Position numbers and translations under genes: made by a program
The notes under the pieces: generated by a model
Databases searched by the model: none
Told to the model about the DNA's origin: nothing
The model's input: the letters and a program-made list of their open reading frames with translations, nothing else
NCBI GenBank assembly: GCA_003254925.1
Contig: QANZ01055228.1
Span: forward strand, 62,001 to 126,000
Direction: 5' to 3'
Source: Chamaecrista fasciculata
Taxonomy: Eukaryota; Streptophyta; Magnoliopsida; Fabales; Fabaceae
DNA length: 64,000 nt
Part shown: positions 59,771 through 64,000 of the stretch, piece by piece
Numbering within the stretch: the first letter of the stretch is position 1
How the letters are laid out: each line of letters opens with the position of its first letter

Positions 59771-60604
59771 TGGTGATCCACACCAATGAAATGGGCACTG
59801 ATTTGGAGGAATGGGATAGTTTGCTGAACATAAGTTAAATAAATATGGGAATCAACATCACCATTGTGATCCGAGAATAAAATAAGGTTAAATAGTTTAT
59901 CTTTGTAAAAAAACTAAAAATATATTTCTAATATTTCGAGGCTAAATTATAATTCTTGAATAAATTTACAGAGTAAAATGTGAGTTTTCTGTTTTAATTT
60001 TCTTCTTCAATGTCACTTTTTTTTTCCTTACAAATGATTACAAAAAGAAACTCTTGCGAGAAAGGAAAGCCCAATTTAATTCTCTGGTACAGTCCAAAAG
60101 GAAAGCCCAATTTAATTCTTCTTCCAGATATGTCTAAAAATCTAGCTCGTATTTGAATGAGACTAACCTACAATGAAGTCTAAACTCGATATGATATACA
60201 AAAATTTAGATTCAAAACAAATTGTGAATTGTTAAAATTTAAAGTTGAAGCGCAATGGAGGCCCTGAGTCACATGTGGCAGTACTCATTCATTTCATTGT
60301 TGTATGTAATATCTCATCTATGTAAACTAACTAGAGAGTTTGATTTTGAGTTAGGTTAATTATGTGATCGAGTGAAGATGATGATGAAGAGACAAGTTCA
60401 TATATATATATATAGCTTGAATATTATTGAAGCTCTCTCGGTAATACATAGTAACACTAAAAGCTATATTATAAAACACCACACAACACTCTAAATTACT
60501 AGCTAGCTAGATCCCATAGCACATGCTTTTCTAGAGAGTTATTATTTAATTTATTAATATTTACAAGTACTGAAGGGTGAAGGGAATTAATTAAGATTGA
60601 ATTA
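59771..60604. other. Intergenic DNA downstream of the TSJT1 gene
   Basis: Contains a duplicated 20-base phrase around 60064-60115 (GGAAAGCCCAATTTAATTCT) and a (TA)n run near 60400. No gene is seen. The part next to 60604 is the likely 3' UTR of the minus-strand gene. Confidence 0.4.
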
Positions 60605-62277
60605 TTAGTTTTGGTCCCAATCCATCCAATTGGCTGCACTTCCGACACGTGGAATGCTGTTGACACGTGTGTATTTATCAACCTTAAAGTAGGCCCCACA
60701 CATGGCACCCTCACTGTCTACTCTTGGCATTGCCTTCACCTTATTCATTGGATGCTCAAAGCTCATCAACCCTCCTTCACTGTGGAACATGCACCCTGCA
60801 TTTTCATATAATATACATAATTAATTAATTAATTATATCACATCCTTCATTCGTCTTTTTTATATTCACTCTTTCATCAAAAAAAAGTCGGAATCTTATA
60901 TTCTTATTATATCTACTGTCAGCAACAATATAATAATTAATCTCATCATTAACTTAGAAACAATTGGATAGGTGAAATCATGATTGATCTAGTGAAAAAT
61001 TAGTGATGATATATATGATTTTGGATTGTTTGCTCCTAGTCCATTGTTCTTTTAGGCTCGCTCGCGCCCTGGTCAGAACTCTTAGGTTGCTTGCTTGGTC
61101 TCTCTAAACTTGGTAAACCATACGACTCTGAGATATCAGAAACTCAACTCCTCGATATCTCGAACTCGTTACACAACCTACAATGGCTCTATATATACTA
61201 TTTTGCTCCGAGATTTAAGGGATACATATCCCCAAGATTTCGTTACCTCCTTAGCTCTCTTTCTTTATAAATACTTCAGCATAAACTTAAAATCAGGTTA
61301 ATTACTCAATTCTCTCTCAACTCTAAAACACTCTAATCTGTTATTAACTTGAGCGTCAGAGTCTCTTTTGTAGAGTCACTCGAGTGGCATTTCAATGAAA
61401 ACATTTAATCACTTAGCCTAAACAACTCACTCGACAAACTAATAAGGTAAAACACTAGCCATATTTTCGTGTATCAAAAGGGGATTCAACTAACTACAGG
61501 TATATATACCTGTAGGAAAGGGAGCGAAGGATTTGGCACATCCCTCTTTGATGACGTCAAGATCATCAGATATGACAACAGATCCATCTCCTGCAATTCC
61601 CCAATACAATTTCACTCCACCATCACAACCCTGCAATTTAATTCATTAATTAATTAATTAGGAGCTAGGGGTTTGGATGAAATGAAATTAAAAAGCATGA
61701 AGAAATTAATTAATAAAATGACTAGTCTACTTAATAAGACTTACGAGTGCAGTGAAGACGTTTCCAACTTTGCTATCATAGACAACGAAGGCAAAAGTGC
61801 CATCGAGATCCTTCACGACTTGATCTGCAGGGTAAGGTCCACGATCACGAAGTGTCTTATAAGCTTCAATCACAAGCATGGCCTCGTTCGCCTTTTGTAT
61901 ACCATATTGTTTATTCAGGGAACACAAATTCCTCAAGCACCCCAAGAAAATACAGTATATGTCATCCACCCCACAAAACAACCTGCCAATATAATATAAG
62001 GACTAAAATATAACATCTATATAATTCATGGACTAAAATATTAAATTACTCCGAGACAGAATTACCTCTGATGAAGGGAGGAAGTGGTGTGAAGTGGGAC
62101 ATAAGCAAGAACAGCTGCGTTAGCAAAGTTGATAGAACAAATATTTTCAGGATGACGAGAAGAAAAATCTGTGAGAGTTTCTTGTGGAAGCTTAGGCTTC
62201 TTAGAAGTTTTATGAGATGCAGGACTATTTAGCTCTTCTGGTGGGTGAGCAAAAGCCTTATGAAATATGGCCAACAT
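60605..62277 (-). CDS. TSJT1: TSJT1/AILP-type protein (DUF3700, glutamine amidotransferase-like), four exons
   Basis: Member of the plant aluminium-induced/stem-specific family with YGL and LRDR motifs. It has a class-II glutamine-amidotransferase-like fold, but a biochemical role is not established; many members respond to stress, dormancy or sugar starvation. Exons on the minus strand: 62277-62066, 61982-61745, 61630-61510 and 60795-60605. All introns have GT-AG ends and the joined frame is 253 residues, the family length. Landmarks: MLAIFHKAFAHPPEELNSP at the start; LFCGVDDIYCIFLG; LNKQYGIQKANEAM (YGI where most have YGL); YKTLRDRGPYPADQVVKDL; FAFVVYDSK; LYWGIAGDGSVVISDD; and the ending FHSEGGLMSFEHP, KVDKYTRVNSIPRVGS, NWMDWDQN. 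An in-frame upstream ATG at 62337 is possible, but MLAIF is the family start. The last intron is 714 bp. Confidence 0.93.
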
Positions 62278-62419
62278 TTTTAATTTCTCTTTCTCTTTCT
62301 TTCTCTCGATCACTACATATAATAGAGAGGAACTCACTATATTTGGCTGCGGTTTCTAATTTTGTTATGGGAATTGAAACAGAGCAAGTGGGAGGATTTT
62401 GATGAAGTGGTTGTTCACG

Positions 62420-62431
62420 TATTTATATGGG
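62420..62431 (-). promoter_or_regulatory. TATA box of the TSJT1 gene
   Basis: On the minus strand CCATATAAATACGTGAAC lies about 150 bases before the ATG. The TATA box is followed at once by an ACGTG core, which could serve ABA or light factors. The spacing predicts a leader of about 115 bases. Confidence 0.6.
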
Positions 62432-63171
62432 AAAAAACTGAAATGCAATTTAATTATCTATATATGTATTTTAAAAGAAAATTATGAAAAGTAATGAGTT
62501 GGGAGTAATTAAGGTGGCGGTATCATGTAATTGTGGGCGTGAGCGTGAATCCAGAGAGATGGATGGATAAGGTTCTCAGACTCCAATGTATTCTCCTTTA
62601 TCTGTTTTCTGATAGTTGTCACTTTGTGACATTGTTTACTGGGTCTTATTCTTAAAATTAGAAAAAATAAATTATCTTCTTTATATATATATATATTAAA
62701 TAAATCACAAATCTCATTTTAAAAAATGTAACTAGTTGATAAATAATCAATAAATTTAATAAAAAAATAAAATAAGGTAATAATATCTACATTTCAATTC
62801 AAATTTAAACGATATCAAAACTAATTCTTATTTTCAGATTTTATGAATAATTAAATCTTTTACATGAACTTAAAATTTGTGAAATTTTAAAATAATTTTT
62901 TTATTAATATAAATTTATTTTCTTTAATTTTATATCTATAACCACAAAAAAATTATAAATTTAAATGAAACATTAATTATTTTAAAATGTATGAGACATT
63001 TAAGACATTTAATTATAAATATAAATTTCTTTTCTTTAAAAGCTGACATTTTCAAAGACATAAATTTTAAAAATATTATATTTTTATTTATAAAAATAAA
63101 TATTTATTATCATATTTTTTACTTATCTCTAAATTTGTTAATTTTAGACTCAAATCTAAACTCACATATTA
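62432..63171. other. Upstream DNA of the TSJT1 gene, AT-rich
   Basis: Promoter-proximal DNA up to about 62640, then very AT-rich sequence with no recognisable feature. Confidence 0.4.
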
Positions 63172-63666
63172 AAATCTTTAGGGTAAATTATACAAAAAGT
63201 CCATATGGTTTGACTCATTTACAGAAAGGGTCCATGTGGTTTAAAAAGTGAAAAATAAGAGCCTGTGGTCTGCGCCATTAACAAAAAGGGTCCCAGAAGG
63301 TATTTGTCATCCAAAATTGACTGAATTAGGATAATGTGCAACTCACGTGATCTATTTCCACATACCAATTTTTAATTTCTCCTCTATTGTGCAGAAGTTG
63401 AACCCTATCTCCACATCCTTGTGAAACCCTAATTCCCATTCTCGAACCCCAATCCTTAGATTTTAGGGATTGGGTATGTGGAAATGAGTCACGTGAGTTG
63501 CACATTGTCTTAATTCCATTAATTTTGGATGACAAATACCTCATGTGATCCTTTTTGTTAATAAAGTAAATCACATGTTCTTATTTATCACTTTTTAAAT
63601 CACAAAGACTCTTTTTGTAAATAAGTCAAACAATAAGAATCTTATGCGTAATTTACCAAATCTTTA
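63172..63666. mobile_element. MULE-like MITE, GGGTAAATTA ends, exact 9-bp duplication
   Basis: The 477-bp body (63181-63657) starts GGGTAAATTATAC and ends GCGTAATTTACC, with long complementary arms (AAAAAGTCCATATGG and the reverse; GGTATTTGTCATCC and GGATGACAAATACC). AAATCTTTA is duplicated exactly at 63172-63180 and 63658-63666. The terminal GGGTAAATT is shared with the Pack-MULE-like element at 46946. Confidence 0.9.
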
Positions 63667-64000
63667 AGATATCTAATAAATATGAATGAATGCAAACAAT
63701 AATTCTGAAAATTACATTAAACTTTTTTTTGTAGGACTGCAGTAGTTAATAATAATATTATTTACAGTGAAAGAAAAAGTTTTGGCCCCACATTATTTTC
63801 ACATAGTTTGTCATTACCATGGGAGGAAGGAACTTCCCTAGTTTGGAGACCAACCTCAATCATGAAAGCAGTGGGTGGTTAAAGGATAAGTATAAGGAGC
63901 AGCACAACGATTTGGAAAAATTAATAAAAATCACTTTCAGTTATCATTGAAATTGACTTTTCAGCTTCGAGTGGATTAATATCTTGTTTATCTTGGTCTC
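63667..64000. other. Intergenic DNA at the window end
   Basis: No gene or element ends recognised. Confidence 0.4.

Overview
The window is nuclear DNA of a eudicot plant. It is strongly AT-rich, its genes have short GT-AG introns, its proteins belong to plant-only families (NAC, TSJT1/AILP), and the long gaps between genes are packed with MITEs, retrotransposon debris and microsatellites. Nothing prokaryotic, organellar or CRISPR-like was seen. The species cannot be named from the sequence alone. There are two gaps of N (10314-10393 and 31441-31698) and isolated N at 5596, 35442, 41781 and 44369.

Five host genes are supported. In order they are: the last exon of an ABCG half-transporter (68-733, +, ABCG9/21-like); a three-exon NAC factor of the RD26/ANAC019/055/072 clade (6646-7917, +); a three-exon NAC factor of the ANAC056/ANAC018 (NARS) clade (39445-41269, +); a small intronless Cys/His protein (53942-54265, +); and a complete four-exon TSJT1/AILP gene (62277-60605, -). 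Their order recalls the Arabidopsis clusters around At4g27410-27450 (RD26, ABCG9, an AILP) and At3g15450-15510 (an AILP, ANAC055, ANAC056). The window therefore looks like one ancestral block expanded by transposons, with about 31 kb now lying between the two NAC genes. The first NAC promoter carries several ABRE/G-box cores and a near-perfect double G-box palindrome, which fits ABA and drought control of this clade.

Between the genes are hAT-like elements with 8-bp target duplications and MULE-like elements with 9-bp duplications. There are also retroposons with poly-A tails and 9-17 bp duplications, one solo LTR, and a 5 kb composite in which a Gypsy gag is joined to a broken Copia pol (54604-59770).

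The most notable feature is a 2.6 kb element at 46946-49575. It has about 767-bp inverted arms around a captured, broken copy of the translocon gene SEC61 gamma, so it is Pack-MULE-like. A second inverted-repeat element (51784-52588) may also hold a captured coding piece. Three copies of a chimeric non-autonomous LINE-tail family (17.1, 36.0 and 44.3 kb) and a (AAT)n tract of about 507 bp are also unusual.
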